Shown here: positions 1 through 8,268 of the stretch, one piece after another
Layout of the letters: every line of letters starts with the position of its first letter
How positions within the stretch are numbered: position 1 is the first letter of the stretch
Assembly: GCF_004137085.1 (NCBI RefSeq)
Contig: NZ_QYBC01000018.1
Coordinates: forward strand, 62,001 to 126,000
Direction: 5' to 3'
Length of the DNA: 64,000 nt
Source of the DNA: Lichenibacterium ramalinae
Lineage (GTDB): Bacteria > Pseudomonadota > Alphaproteobacteria > Rhizobiales > Beijerinckiaceae
Made by a program: the position numbers and the translations under genes
The notes under the pieces: generated by a model
The model's database searches: none
Told to the model about the DNA's origin: nothing
The model's input: only the letters and a program-made list of their open reading frames with translations

Positions 1-20
1 GTCGCGGTTCTCGTGGCCAT
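1..20 (-). CDS. Start of an unidentified gene leaving the window (partial)
   Basis: Only the first six codons are visible, reading leftwards from an ATG at 20 (M-A-T-R-T-A). A good Shine-Dalgarno (GGAGGA) sits about 6 bases upstream of that ATG on the minus strand. The next gene upstream in the same direction ends at 58, so the two could be co-transcribed. No function can be assigned from six residues. The ribosome binding site is the only evidence that this is a gene. Confidence 0.4.
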
Positions 21-57
21 GATCAGTCCTCCAATGTCGACGGATGCGATGCGGCGC

Positions 58-432
58 TCACTGCGCGCCGATGTTGCCCTTGTAGTCGAAGCCGATCTGC
101 TCCTGCTTGCCGCCGCGGGTGGCGGTTCCGCGCCAGATGCCCTGGTCGTCCTTCTTGAGGTCCGACACGTCGGTGAAGCCCGCGCTGGAGATGCGGGACT
201 TGGCCTGGCCTTCGGTGAAGCTGTTGGCACCCTTCTCGAGGGCCGTCATGGCGAGGACGTTCACGGTGCCGGACGCATTGACATTCGAGCCGGCATTGCC
301 GGACCCGTTCACGGCTCCGTTGGAGGAGTTCGTCATCGTGCCGCTGCCCGGCGAGGCCGGGGTGGCGTTCTGCGCCAGCGCCGGGCCGGCGGCAAGCGTC
401 AGAACGATCAAGGACGGTAGCAGCGCGCGCAT
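58..432 (-). CDS. Small secreted PepSY-like protein
   Basis: 124 residues. An N-terminal signal peptide (MRALLPSLIVLTLAAGPALA, cut before Q21) is followed by a low-complexity Ser/Asn/Gly stretch (about 25-55). A C-terminal module (about 60-124) with the pattern ALEKGANSFTEGQAKSRI ... GFTDVSDL ... GIWRGTA ... FDYKGNI resembles small PepSY-type domains of periplasmic proteins. The ATG at 432 is preferred over an in-frame ATG at 477 because GGGAG lies just ahead of it and the signal peptide begins there. It is expected in the periplasm. No enzymatic motif is visible and the exact role is unknown. Confidence 0.75.
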   Translation of the reverse strand: MRALLPSLIVLTLAAGPALAQNATPASPGSGTMTNSSNGAVNGSGNAGSNVNASGTVNVLAMTALEKGANSFTEGQAKSRISSAGFTDVSDLKKDDQGIWRGTATRGGKQEQIGFDYKGNIGAQ

Positions 433-725
433 TGTAAGTCTCCCGTGGTGACGTATCGGCAAAATCATCGAGGGCACCGGATGGTTCCGTATGAAGCAGC
501 GGCTGCCCGGCCGTTAAGCAACAGGTCATTTTCAAGGCAGTCCGCGCCGTGACGGGACCGGCTTGTGCTCGGTCGGTCGGCCATGGGACGCGGCGGTTGC
601 AGTCCCGGCCGTCCGGTGGCGGCGGGGCTTGCCTTTTGCGGGGTGCGGGACCCTTATCGGGTTGCAGGACCCCGTCGGGTCGCGGCGCCGCCCCGGGCGG
701 ACGGGCGGCGTGAGATCGAGGCCAG

Positions 726-1169
726 ATGAAGCGGGACAGTGCGGGGGACGGCTCCACGGTGGACTACCGGCTCGACGAGCAGATCGGCTTCGTGCTGCGC
801 CAGGTCGTCCAGCGCCATGCCGGCATCTTCGCGGCCGGCATGGACAGCGAGATCACGTCGACGCAATGGGCCGCCCTCGCCAAGCTGCACGAGCGCGGGC
901 CGCTGAGCCAGAACCTGCTGGGGCGCATGATCGCCATGGACGCCGCGACCGTGAAGGGCGTGATCGACAGGCTGACGGCCCGCGGCCTGACCGCCACTCG
1001 CCCCGACCCGGTCGACCGCCGGCGGCACCTCGTCGCCCTGACGCAGGGCGGCGAGGCCCTGGTGCTGCGGCTCCTGCCCCGCGCCATCCGCATCACCGAG
1101 GACACGCTGGCGCCGCTCGACGGCGCGGAGCGCGTCGCCCTGGCGGGGCTGCTCGCCAGGCTGTGCTGA
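726..1169 (+). CDS. MarR-family transcriptional regulator (candidate regulator of the nicotinate genes)
   Basis: 147 residues with the MarR winged-helix layout: an N-terminal dimerisation helix (LDEQIGFVLRQVVQRH), then helix-turn-helix and recognition helix (LSQNLLGRMIAMDAATVKGVIDRL) and the DPVDRRRHLVALTQGG wing, about residues 55-105. It is tail-to-tail with the enamidase gene (12 bp gap), at the edge of the N-heteroaromatic catabolic island. MarR proteins such as NicR and BpsR control nicotinate genes in Pseudomonas and Bordetella, so a ligand-released repressor role is a reasonable inference. Its targets could be the dyads in the 6528-6783 spacer. A weak GAGG precedes the ATG. Family certain; target inferred. 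Confidence 0.88.
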   Translation: MKRDSAGDGSTVDYRLDEQIGFVLRQVVQRHAGIFAAGMDSEITSTQWAALAKLHERGPLSQNLLGRMIAMDAATVKGVIDRLTARGLTATRPDPVDRRRHLVALTQGGEALVLRLLPRAIRITEDTLAPLDGAERVALAGLLARLC

Positions 1170-1181
1170 CGCCCGGAGCCG

Positions 1182-2378
1182 TCAGCCGGCGACCACCTCG
1201 GGCACCGCCACGGCCGGCGGGGTGTTCCGGCTGCGTCCGGTGCGGACGAGCCCGTCGATCATCACCATGCCGATGCCCGGCAGGTCGCCGAGTTCGACCG
1301 CCTCGAGCAGCGTGCGGCCGGCGCCGTGCTGCGGCCGGTCGAGGAAGGTGAAGTCGGCGGCGCGGCCGACCTCCACCAGGCCGCAGTCCAGCGCCCGCAT
1401 CCGCGCCGTGTTGCCGGTGCCGAAGCAGAACGCCACCTCGGCCGGCACCTCGCCGAGCGACGACAGCATGGCGATCATCCGCAGGATGCCGAGCGGCTGC
1501 ACGCCCGAGCCGGCCGGCCCGTCGGTGCCGAGGATCACGCGCTCGAGCTGGCCCATCTCGCGCGCCGTCCGCAGCGTGTAGAGGGCGGCGCGCTCGTTGC
1601 CGTTGTGGACGATCTCGAGGCCGCGCCGGCAGCCCTCGCAGATGCAGCGGATCTCGCGGTCGGGCAGGGCGGTGTGGCCGCCGTTGACGTGGCCGACGAC
1701 GTCCGTGTCGGCTTCCAGCACCACGGCGGCGTCGATGAGGCCCGAGCCCGGGATGGAGGGGCCGCCGGTGTGGATGGTCGACTGAATGCCGTACCGGCGC
1801 GCCCATCCCACCATGCGCCGCGCCGTCGGCCCGTCCTTGACGCCGCCGAGCCCCACCTCGCCGAGCAGCGTGACGCCCGCCTCGGCGAGGTCCTTGAAGT
1901 CCTGCTCCACCATGTCGGGCTCGATCACGGGCGCGCCGGCGTGGATCTTCATGCCGCCCGGCCGGAAGGCCGTGAACATGCGCTGCGCCGCGATCGCCAT
2001 GGCCTTCAGGCCCACGACGTCGCGCGGCCGGCCGGGGGTGTGGACCTCGCCGGCCGAGATCATGGTGGTGACGCCGCCGTGCAGCGTCGAGTCGATCCAG
2101 TTGAGCTGGCTCTGGCGCGGCGTCCAATCGCCCGCCACGGGGTGGACGTGGCTGTCGACGAGCCCCGGCACCAGCCCGCAGCCGTGGGCGTCGATCACGG
2201 TGCGGGCGCCCTCGGCGTCGACGTCCTTGGCGCGGCCGACGGCGGCGATGCGCCCGTCCATCACCACCACCGTGTCGGCATCGAGGATCGGACGGGCGAT
2301 GTCGCCGCTGAGCAGGAGGCCGATGTTGCGGATCACCACCTTGCCGGAGGCGGCGGCGGCGGGTGCGTCGTGGGCCAT
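1182..2378 (-). CDS. ena: Enamidase-like amidohydrolase (6-oxo-1,4,5,6-tetrahydronicotinate hydrolysis)
   Basis: 398 residues, amidohydrolase superfamily. The metal-site signature GLVDSHVHP is at about 70-78, with further His/Asp ligands in STIHTGGPSIPGSG, VVGHVNGGHTALPD and ILGTDGPAGSGVQP. The C-terminal beta domain (DFTFLDRP ... GMVMIDGLVRTGRS) is typical. The closest characterised family I recognise is enamidase of Eubacterium barkeri, which opens the reduced ring to 2-formylglutarate and ammonia. It is the last gene of nicA-nicB-ena, starting 11 bases after the nicB stop with AAGGA ahead of the ATG. Neighbouring nicAB and 6-hydroxynicotinate reductase support the substrate. A generic imidazolonepropionase/dihydroorotase-like hydrolase is the fallback call. 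Confidence 0.85.
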   Translation of the reverse strand: MAHDAPAAAASGKVVIRNIGLLLSGDIARPILDADTVVVMDGRIAAVGRAKDVDAEGARTVIDAHGCGLVPGLVDSHVHPVAGDWTPRQSQLNWIDSTLHGGVTTMISAGEVHTPGRPRDVVGLKAMAIAAQRMFTAFRPGGMKIHAGAPVIEPDMVEQDFKDLAEAGVTLLGEVGLGGVKDGPTARRMVGWARRYGIQSTIHTGGPSIPGSGLIDAAVVLEADTDVVGHVNGGHTALPDREIRCICEGCRRGLEIVHNGNERAALYTLRTAREMGQLERVILGTDGPAGSGVQPLGILRMIAMLSSLGEVPAEVAFCFGTGNTARMRALDCGLVEVGRAADFTFLDRPQHGAGRTLLEAVELGDLPGIGMVMIDGLVRTGRSRNTPPAVAVPEVVAG

Positions 2379-2388
2379 GATGCGGTCC

Positions 2389-5300
2389 TTAGTCTGAGGG
2401 GAATTCCACGATGGCGGGGTCGCGCGGCGCGTCCAAGGCGGCGCGCACCCGTGCCACGGCGGCGTCGAGGTCGGTCCAGGCGGGAGCGTCGGGCGCGAAG
2501 CGGGTGCGGAGGTAGCGCAGCAGCGCCGCGACCTGCCCGTCGGAATAGACGCGGCCGAAGGCCGGCATGGTGCCGAGGTCGGGATGCGCCGGGTCCATCA
2601 GGCCTTCCAGCACCACCCGCACCAGGTTGTCGGGCCGGGCGGCATGCAGGCTCGTGTTGAGCGCCAGGGCCGGCCGCACGCCGAACAGGGTCGGCCCGTC
2701 GGCCTCGTGGCAGGCCGCGCAGGCGCCGCGGTAGATCTGCCGGCCGAGCGCCGGGGCGCCCTGCGGCTCGGCGGCCGCGGCGGCCAGGAGGGCGGCGGCG
2801 CGGCTTTCGGGGGCGACCGCGGCCGGCGCCTGCAGCGCCGCGAGGTACTCCGCCATGGCACGGCGGTCGGCGTCGGGCAGGGCCGCGAGGCTCCGCACCA
2901 CAGCCGCCATCGGGCCGGCCGCGACGCCGTGGGCGGGATCGTGGCCGGTCGACAGGTAGGCGTGGAGGGCGTCGGCGGTCCAGGGCACGGGCGCGGCGGC
3001 GAGGCCGGCCAGGGCCGGCGCGTCCCAGCCGTCGACGGTGCCGCCCGCGAGGTGGAGCGCGCCGCCGCGCTCGGCGCCGAGCGCGTTGCGCGGCGAATGG
3101 CAGGCCGAGCAATGGCCGAGCCCTTCGACGAGGTCCCGGCCGCGGTTCCACGCGGCGCTGCGGGCCGGGTCCGGCGCGGGCGGGCCGCCGCGCAGGAAGA
3201 GCCAGTTCCACAGCCGCATCATCCGGCGCTCGCCGAAGGGCGCGGCGAGCCGGGTCGGGGGTGGAACCTGCGCTTCGGCCGGCTCGGCCATCAGGAAGGC
3301 GTAGAGCGCCTGGATCTCGGCCTCGGGCGCCCTGGCGAAGCTCGTGTAGGGGTGGGCGGGGTAGAGGTTGCGGCCGTCGCGGCTCACGCCCTCCTGCATG
3401 GCGCGGGCGAAGGCCGGGTAGGACCAGGCGCCGATGCCGGCCTCGGCGTCGGGCGAGATGTTGGAGGCGAAGACCGTGCCGAACGGCGTGTGGATGGCCC
3501 GTCCGCCCGCCAGCCCCGTCCCCGACGGCCCGGCGTGGCAGACCGCGCAACCGCCGAGGGCGGCGGCGAGGCGCCCGCGCGCGATCGTCGCGGCCGAGAA
3601 GGCGGCGGGATCGGGCCGGGGCACGGCCGGGATGGCGGAGCGCAGCGGCAGGCAGGCGGCCGCCAGCGCGCCCAGCGTCGCGGCGCCGGCCGCCAGCAGC
3701 GCCGGGGCGAGGCGGGGACGCCAGCGCCGTCGCGCCGTCGGTTTCGCCGCCGCCGGCCCCGCCGCTTCCGGCCCCGGCAGCGGGTTCAGGGCGGCGCGGA
3801 CCCGCTCGGCCGTGAAGGGCGGCTCGCGGAAGCGCACGCCGGTGGCATCGAAGATGGCGTTGGCGATGGCGGCGGCGCTCGGCACGGAGGCCGATTCGCC
3901 CACCCCGAGCGGCGGCTCCTCGGGCCGGTCCATCGTGACGACGTCGATGGCGGGCAGCTGCGCGAAGGTGAGGATCGGGTAGGCGCCCCAGTCCCGCGCC
4001 GCCGGCAGGCCGCCCTCGAAGGGTACGGCCTCGTGCAGCACGCGGCTCGTCGACTGCACCACGTTGCCGTGGATCTGGTGTTCGACCCCGGCGGGGTTGA
4101 TCATCAGCCCCGAGTCCTGGCCCACCACGATCCGCTCGACCGCGACCTCGCCGCTGGCGCGGTTCACCGCCACGTCGGCCACCCAGGCCGACCAGGCGGC
4201 GGCCGTGCCGGGGAACTTGCCGTGCACGTAGACCGCATAGGCGAAGCCGCGCCCGCGCAGCCAGTCCCCATCCGCCGGCAGGGTTTGGGGAACCGCGTGG
4301 GGCTGCCAGCCGGCACGGTCGGCGACGGCGCGCACGAGGTCGACGGCGCGCGCGTCGCTGAGGTGGCGCAGCCGATATTCGACGGGGTCGACGCCCGCCG
4401 CCGTGGCGAGTTCGTCGATGAAGCTCTCGTGCGCGAAGGAATTCGGCAGCGCCGACACGCCGCGGATCCACGAAGCCCGGGCGATCGGCGGCATGTCGTG
4501 CACGGTGACGCGGGCATCGGCATAATCGTAGGGCGGCACGGCGGTGCGGTCCCCCATCTCGAAGACCTGCGGCACCGGCTCGGCGATGCCGGTCAGCAGC
4601 AGCGCCAGGGTCGGGGCGCCGTTGGACGGGTAGCGCGTCTCGAAATCGTAGGCGGCGGGAGCGCCCTCCGCCGTGAGGCCGCCCGCCACGTCCATCACCT
4701 GGGCGGTGCCCTTGGGCTCCCACAGGTGTTCCTGTTCGCGCGTCAGCTGCACCCGCACCGGCCGGCCGACGGCCCGCGACAGCAGCACGGCATCCGCCCC
4801 GACGTCGTCGGCGCAGTTGCGGCCGTAGCAGCCGGCCGCCTCGTGCCGGACGATTGCGATCCTGTCCTCGGCCACGCCCGTCAGCCGGGCGATGTCGGCG
4901 CGCAGCATCAGCGGGTTCTGGGTGCCGGACCAGAGCGTGATGCCGTCGGGCCGCACGTCGGCCACCGAGCAGGAGGGGCCGATGGAGCCGTGGAGCTGGT
5001 AGGGCCAGGTGTAGGTGCGGCGCATCGGCGTCGCCGCCCCGGCGAGCCCGCCCGCGACGTCGCCGCGGTCGAGCAGCACGCGGGGCGTCGACGGGTTGTC
5101 GCGCAGCGCGGCCTCGCCCGCCCCGGGATCGCGTCCCGGCGCGAAGCCGCGCCAGCGCGTCACGAGCGCTTCGGCGGCGCGCCCCGCCTGCTCCTCGCGC
5201 TCCGCCACGACGCCGACGAAGTCGCCCAGCACCACGACGGCGACCACCCCCGGCACATCCGCCACCGAGCTTTCGTCGACCGCGACGAGGCTGCGGCCGA

Positions 5301-6000
5301 CGAAGGGCCCGTGGTCGAGCCCGGCATAGGGCGGGCGCACGACCCGGCCGTGCAGCATGCCCTCCACCCGCACGTCGTGCACGTAGGTGAAGGCGCCGGT
5401 CGCCTTGGCGGGGATGTCGCGGCGCGGCACCGATCGGCCGACCAGCCGGTGCTCGGCGGCGGGTTTGACCGCGCCCGCCTCGTCGAGCCGCAGGTGGATG
5501 CGCCGGCCGCGCAGCAGTTCGCCATAGCCCACGGCGGCATTGGCGCCCGGACGCCGCACGATCCCGTCCTCGACGGCGAGGTCGGCGACCGGCACGTCGA
5601 GGGCGGCCGCCGCCAGGGCCACGAGGTGGCGGCGCGCCTGGGCGGCGGCGCGGCGCAGCGGCACGGCCGTGACCTGGACGGTCTCGCTCGCGATGGTGGC
5701 GCCCTGGTTCGGCGTCCGGCCGGTGTGGCCCAGCACGACCGTCACGGCGTCCAGGGCGACGTCGAGCTCCTCGGCGACGATCTGGGCCAGGGCGGTGCCG
5801 ATGCCGGTGCCGAGGTCGACGTGGCCGTTGTAGGCGGTGACGCGGCCCTCCGCGTCCACCGACAGGAAGAGCTCGGCCCCGTGCCCGGCGGGGTCCGGCG
5901 AGGCGGCCTCGGGCTCCTCGTGCAGCGGGCCGGCCGGATGGTCGCCGCGAAAGACGCGGAGCACGCCGGCGGGCGGGCGCGGGTCGGCGGGACCGCTCAC
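2389..6000 (-). CDS. nicB: Nicotinate dehydrogenase large subunit: molybdopterin domain fused to triheme cytochrome c
   Basis: 1203 residues from a GTG at 6000 that overlaps the nicA stop (GTGA). Residues 1 to about 770 are a xanthine-dehydrogenase-type molybdopterin domain with GHVDLGTGIGTALAQIVAEE, KGTAQVMDVAGG, GVEHQIHGNVVQS and GVGES, whose Glu at about 702 matches the catalytic base of the family. One transmembrane segment (about residues 785-810) leads into three c-type heme sites: CAVCH (818-822), CSACH (964-968) and CAACH (1094-1098). This layout is that of NicB of Pseudomonas putida, which hydroxylates nicotinate at C6 and passes electrons from the Mo centre via NicA [2Fe-2S] clusters to cytochromes and then O2. 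Isonicotinate or other N-heteroaromatic hydroxylases share the layout, so the substrate rests on context. An open frame continues upstream of 6000 but overlaps nicA and is not family-like. Confidence 0.88.
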   Translation of the reverse strand: MSGPADPRPPAGVLRVFRGDHPAGPLHEEPEAASPDPAGHGAELFLSVDAEGRVTAYNGHVDLGTGIGTALAQIVAEELDVALDAVTVVLGHTGRTPNQGATIASETVQVTAVPLRRAAAQARRHLVALAAAALDVPVADLAVEDGIVRRPGANAAVGYGELLRGRRIHLRLDEAGAVKPAAEHRLVGRSVPRRDIPAKATGAFTYVHDVRVEGMLHGRVVRPPYAGLDHGPFVGRSLVAVDESSVADVPGVVAVVVLGDFVGVVAEREEQAGRAAEALVTRWRGFAPGRDPGAGEAALRDNPSTPRVLLDRGDVAGGLAGAATPMRRTYTWPYQLHGSIGPSCSVADVRPDGITLWSGTQNPLMLRADIARLTGVAEDRIAIVRHEAAGCYGRNCADDVGADAVLLSRAVGRPVRVQLTREQEHLWEPKGTAQVMDVAGGLTAEGAPAAYDFETRYPSNGAPTLALLLTGIAEPVPQVFEMGDRTAVPPYDYADARVTVHDMPPIARASWIRGVSALPNSFAHESFIDELATAAGVDPVEYRLRHLSDARAVDLVRAVADRAGWQPHAVPQTLPADGDWLRGRGFAYAVYVHGKFPGTAAAWSAWVADVAVNRASGEVAVERIVVGQDSGLMINPAGVEHQIHGNVVQSTSRVLHEAVPFEGGLPAARDWGAYPILTFAQLPAIDVVTMDRPEEPPLGVGESASVPSAAAIANAIFDATGVRFREPPFTAERVRAALNPLPGPEAAGPAAAKPTARRRWRPRLAPALLAAGAATLGALAAACLPLRSAIPAVPRPDPAAFSAATIARGRLAAALGGCAVCHAGPSGTGLAGGRAIHTPFGTVFASNISPDAEAGIGAWSYPAFARAMQEGVSRDGRNLYPAHPYTSFARAPEAEIQALYAFLMAEPAEAQVPPPTRLAAPFGERRMMRLWNWLFLRGGPPAPDPARSAAWNRGRDLVEGLGHCSACHSPRNALGAERGGALHLAGGTVDGWDAPALAGLAAAPVPWTADALHAYLSTGHDPAHGVAAGPMAAVVRSLAALPDADRRAMAEYLAALQAPAAVAPESRAAALLAAAAAEPQGAPALGRQIYRGACAACHEADGPTLFGVRPALALNTSLHAARPDNLVRVVLEGLMDPAHPDLGTMPAFGRVYSDGQVAALLRYLRTRFAPDAPAWTDLDAAVARVRAALDAPRDPAIVEFPSD

Positions 6001-6527
6001 GGGCGACGCCCCGCGTCGGCGCCCGCGTCGCCGGACGACCCCATCAGCTCGGCCGCGCGCCGCACCGCCTTCAGGATCTCCACGTGGGTGCCGCAGCGGC
6101 ACAGGTTGCCGGAGAGTTCGCGGCGGATCTCGGCCTCGCCGGGCGAAGGGTTGCGCGCCAGCAGCGCCACTGTCGTCAGGATCATGCCGTTCAGGCAATA
6201 GCCGCATTGCGCCGCCTGCGCGTCGACGAAGGCCTGCTGCACGGGGTGGAGGCCCGGCGCCGAGGCGAGCCCTTCGAGCGTCGTCACGCGGCGGCCGCGC
6301 GCCACCGCGAGCGGCAGGATGCAGGCCCGGGCCGGGACGCCGTCGACCAGCACCGTGCAGGCGCCGCATTGGCCGAGGCCGCAGCCGTATTTGGCGCCGT
6401 TGAGGCCGAGGTCGTTGCGCAGCAGGTCGAGCAGCGCCACCGTGCCGGGCCGGGCGAACGCGACGGCGGTCCCGTTCACCTCGAGGGTGATGGTGCCGCT
6501 TTCGGGTGCCGTGCTGGTGGGAGCCAT
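5997..6527 (-). CDS. nicA: Nicotinate dehydrogenase small subunit, two [2Fe-2S] clusters
   Basis: 176 residues. The N-terminal plant-type ferredoxin fold carries the Cys pattern GCGLGQCGACTVLVDG followed by a fourth Cys in RACILP. The C-terminal helical domain holds the second cluster, CGYCLNGMI ... LSGNLCRCGTH. This is the standard small subunit of aerobic molybdenum hydroxylases. Start chosen at ATG 6527 (MAPTSTAPESG...), where homology to the family begins; the frame stays open to 6824 but that part looks non-coding. The stop overlaps the nicB GTG start, so the two subunits are translationally coupled. A dyad operator candidate lies about 23 bp upstream of the ATG. Confidence 0.9.
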   Translation of the reverse strand: MAPTSTAPESGTITLEVNGTAVAFARPGTVALLDLLRNDLGLNGAKYGCGLGQCGACTVLVDGVPARACILPLAVARGRRVTTLEGLASAPGLHPVQQAFVDAQAAQCGYCLNGMILTTVALLARNPSPGEAEIRRELSGNLCRCGTHVEILKAVRRAAELMGSSGDAGADAGRRP

Positions 6528-6549
6528 GCCGGTGTCGCCGCCGCCGATC

Positions 6550-6563
6550 GTTCGTACACCAAC
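6550..6563. promoter_or_regulatory. Operator candidate A (GTTCGTACACCAAC), nicA side
   Basis: Imperfect 14-bp dyad about 23 bp upstream of the nicA start codon. It matches site B (GTTCGCATACGAAC, 6742-6755) at 11 of 14 positions and its own reverse complement at 10 of 14. Similar distance from the start codon on each arm suggests a common repressor. A MarR-type dimer would fit the size. Confidence 0.5.
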
Positions 6564-6624
6564 ATCAAAGCACGCGCGGCGTCGCGGCAGAAGCCCCAAT
6601 GTGACGCGGCGCGATACTGTGCAG

Positions 6625-6655
6625 TGCAGCGCCTCGACAATCATCGCGCTGCACA
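6625..6655. promoter_or_regulatory. Central inverted repeat GTGCAGCGC-N13-GCGCTGCAC
   Basis: Perfect 9-bp arms (6625-6633 and 6647-6655) around a 13-bp spacer, in the middle of the nicA/reductase spacer. It differs in sequence from sites A and B, so it may bind a second regulator or form a hairpin near a leader. No homologous site was noticed elsewhere in the window. Confidence 0.4.
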
Positions 6656-6741
6656 ATCCATCGTCGGACTGCCTTGGCGATGGACAGGCAAGTCGAGGGC
6701 GCGCAAACGACTTGACAGCCGTGGCAGCCGGGGCGCAGCTT

Positions 6742-6755
6742 GTTCGCATACGAAC
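6742..6755. promoter_or_regulatory. Operator candidate B (GTTCGCATACGAAC), reductase side
   Basis: GTTCG and CGAAC arms are perfect around a CATA centre; flanking bases extend the match to TTGTTCG/CGAACGA with one mismatch. It ends 28 bp before the ATG of the reductase gene and would overlap or follow a promoter there, as expected for a repressor site. Paired with site A. Confidence 0.55.
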
Positions 6756-6783
6756 GATTGCGCCGCTCACCGAGGAGCCGGTG

Positions 6784-8268
6784 ATGTCCCTTGTGCCAGA
6801 CAGCGCCGGCCCGGCCGCGGACAAGATCCGCTGCGACGCCTGCCCGGTGATGTGCTACATCCGGCCCGGCCAGCGCGGCGCCTGCGACCGCTACGCCAAC
6901 GCGGCCGGCCTGCTCGTGCGGGTGGACCCGCATGTCGTGCTGGAACGGACGCTGGAGGACGGGGGCCGCCTCGTGCCCTTCGGCGCCGGGGCGCTCGACT
7001 GGGACGGCACGGTGGTGGGCCAGCCCCAGGCCTTCGTCACCGCCATCGGCGCCGGCACCACCTATCCCGACTACAAGCCCGCCCCCTTCATCGTCGCCTC
7101 CGAGGTCGAGGGCGTCGACATGGTCACGGTGGTGACGGAGGGGATCTTCTCCTACTGCGGCGTCAAGGTGAAGGTCGACACCGACCGCCACCTCGGCCCC
7201 GAGCGGGCGCTGGCCCGCGTCGACGGCGAGCCGGTGGGCCACGTCACGACGGGGGAATACGGCTCGCAGATGCTGTCGCTCGGCGGCGTGCACCACCTCA
7301 CGGGCGGCTCGAAGCGGGAAGGCCGCACCACCTGCGAGGCCCTGCTGGCGCTGTGCAACGGCGAAGCCGTCACCCTCGCCATCGACGGCGGCGCCACCGT
7401 CGAGGTCCAGTCCGGCCGGCCGCCGCGGGTCGACGGCGCGCTGGAGGAGCGCATGCGCGTCGGCTGCGGCTCGGCGACGATCGGCATGTTTGCCAAGCAG
7501 TGGCACGGGCTCGTCGACGAGGTGGTGGTGGTGGACGACCACATCACCGGCGTCCTGTCCGAGCATCAGGCCGGCGTGCTCCTGGGCATCGCGCCGACCG
7601 GCATCAGGCTCAAGGGGCGGCGTTCGACGCCCGGGCGCTATTTCCAGGTCGCCCAGCCCGGCACCGGCTGGGGCGGGACCGACATCGCCGACCCGCTGCA
7701 GATCCTCGGCGGCTTCGACGCCCGGGCGGCCCGGCCCGGCCAAACCCTGCTGATGGTGTCGACCACGGGCGAACATGCCGGCTTCTACGCCCTCGACGAG
7801 GCGCTGCGCCCGGTCGAGCGCGACATGCCGGCGGCGCTCGCCGCCTCCGTGGCGCTGATCCGCGAGAACTGCGAGCCGGCCCTCGCCACCGTGCTGTTCA
7901 TGGGCGGGGCCGGCGGGTCGCTGCGGGCCGGCGTCACCGAGAACCCCGTGCGCCTCACCCGCTCGGTCAAGGACGCCCTCACGGTCGTGACCTGCGGGGG
8001 GGCGCCGACCTATGTGTGGCCGGGCGGCGGCATCACCTTCATGGTGGACGTGTCGCGCGTACCGGCGGGCGGCTTCGGCTCGGTGCCGACGCCGGCCCTC
8101 GTGGCGCCGATCGAGTTCACGCTGCGGCTCGCCGACTATGCGGCGCTCGGCGGCCACATGGACGAGGTCCGGCCGCTGTCGGACTTCCGCGGGCCCGGCG
8201 TTCACCGCCGCCAGGTGCCGCACCGCGCCGGCGACCCCTGGCCGCTGTCGCCGGTCGCGCGCCCGTGA
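6784..8268 (+). CDS. hnr: 6-hydroxynicotinate reductase (iron-sulfur, ring-reducing)
   Basis: 494 residues. The N-terminus has a cysteine cluster C-x2-C-x3-C-x9-C (KIRCDACPVMCYI ... GACDRY) suited to an Fe-S centre. The rest matches the 6-hydroxynicotinate reductase family known from Eubacterium barkeri, where ferredoxin-level electrons reduce 6-hydroxynicotinate to 6-oxo-1,4,5,6-tetrahydronicotinate. Other conserved stretches are TTYPDYKPAPFIVASEVEG, GIFSYCGVKVKVDTD and MVSTTGEHAGFYALDE. GAGGAG lies 6 bases before the ATG. The stop overlaps the next gene (GTGA), so hnr and the UPF0280 gene are coupled. It sits divergent to nicAB, which would supply its substrate. The physiological electron donor in this organism is not visible here. 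Confidence 0.85.
   Translation: MSLVPDSAGPAADKIRCDACPVMCYIRPGQRGACDRYANAAGLLVRVDPHVVLERTLEDGGRLVPFGAGALDWDGTVVGQPQAFVTAIGAGTTYPDYKPAPFIVASEVEGVDMVTVVTEGIFSYCGVKVKVDTDRHLGPERALARVDGEPVGHVTTGEYGSQMLSLGGVHHLTGGSKREGRTTCEALLALCNGEAVTLAIDGGATVEVQSGRPPRVDGALEERMRVGCGSATIGMFAKQWHGLVDEVVVVDDHITGVLSEHQAGVLLGIAPTGIRLKGRRSTPGRYFQVAQPGTGWGGTDIADPLQILGGFDARAARPGQTLLMVSTTGEHAGFYALDEALRPVERDMPAALAASVALIRENCEPALATVLFMGGAGGSLRAGVTENPVRLTRSVKDALTVVTCGGAPTYVWPGGGITFMVDVSRVPAGGFGSVPTPALVAPIEFTLRLADYAALGGHMDEVRPLSDFRGPGVHRRQVPHRAGDPWPLSPVARP

Larger units (their letters stand above)
6528..6783. promoter_or_regulatory. Divergent control region between nicA and the 6-hydroxynicotinate reductase operon
   Basis: 256 bp non-coding spacer separating two divergent operons of one pathway. 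It holds three inverted repeats, listed separately: one close to each start codon and one central. A TTGACA hexamer at 6712-6717 could be a -35 element for the rightward operon, but no convincing -10 follows at standard spacing. GAGGAG at 6772-6777 is the ribosome binding site of the rightward gene. The arrangement suggests coordinated control of both operons. Confidence 0.6.

Noticed and set aside
3536-3720. Possible separate cytochrome c gene in the nicB region
   Set aside because: The heme sites are in one uninterrupted frame with the molybdopterin domain, as in known NicB, so no split is needed.
6001-6369. Upstream extension of the nicB frame
   Set aside because: It overlaps the conserved nicA coding sequence and lacks molybdopterin-domain homology; GTG 6000 fits the GTGA overlap.
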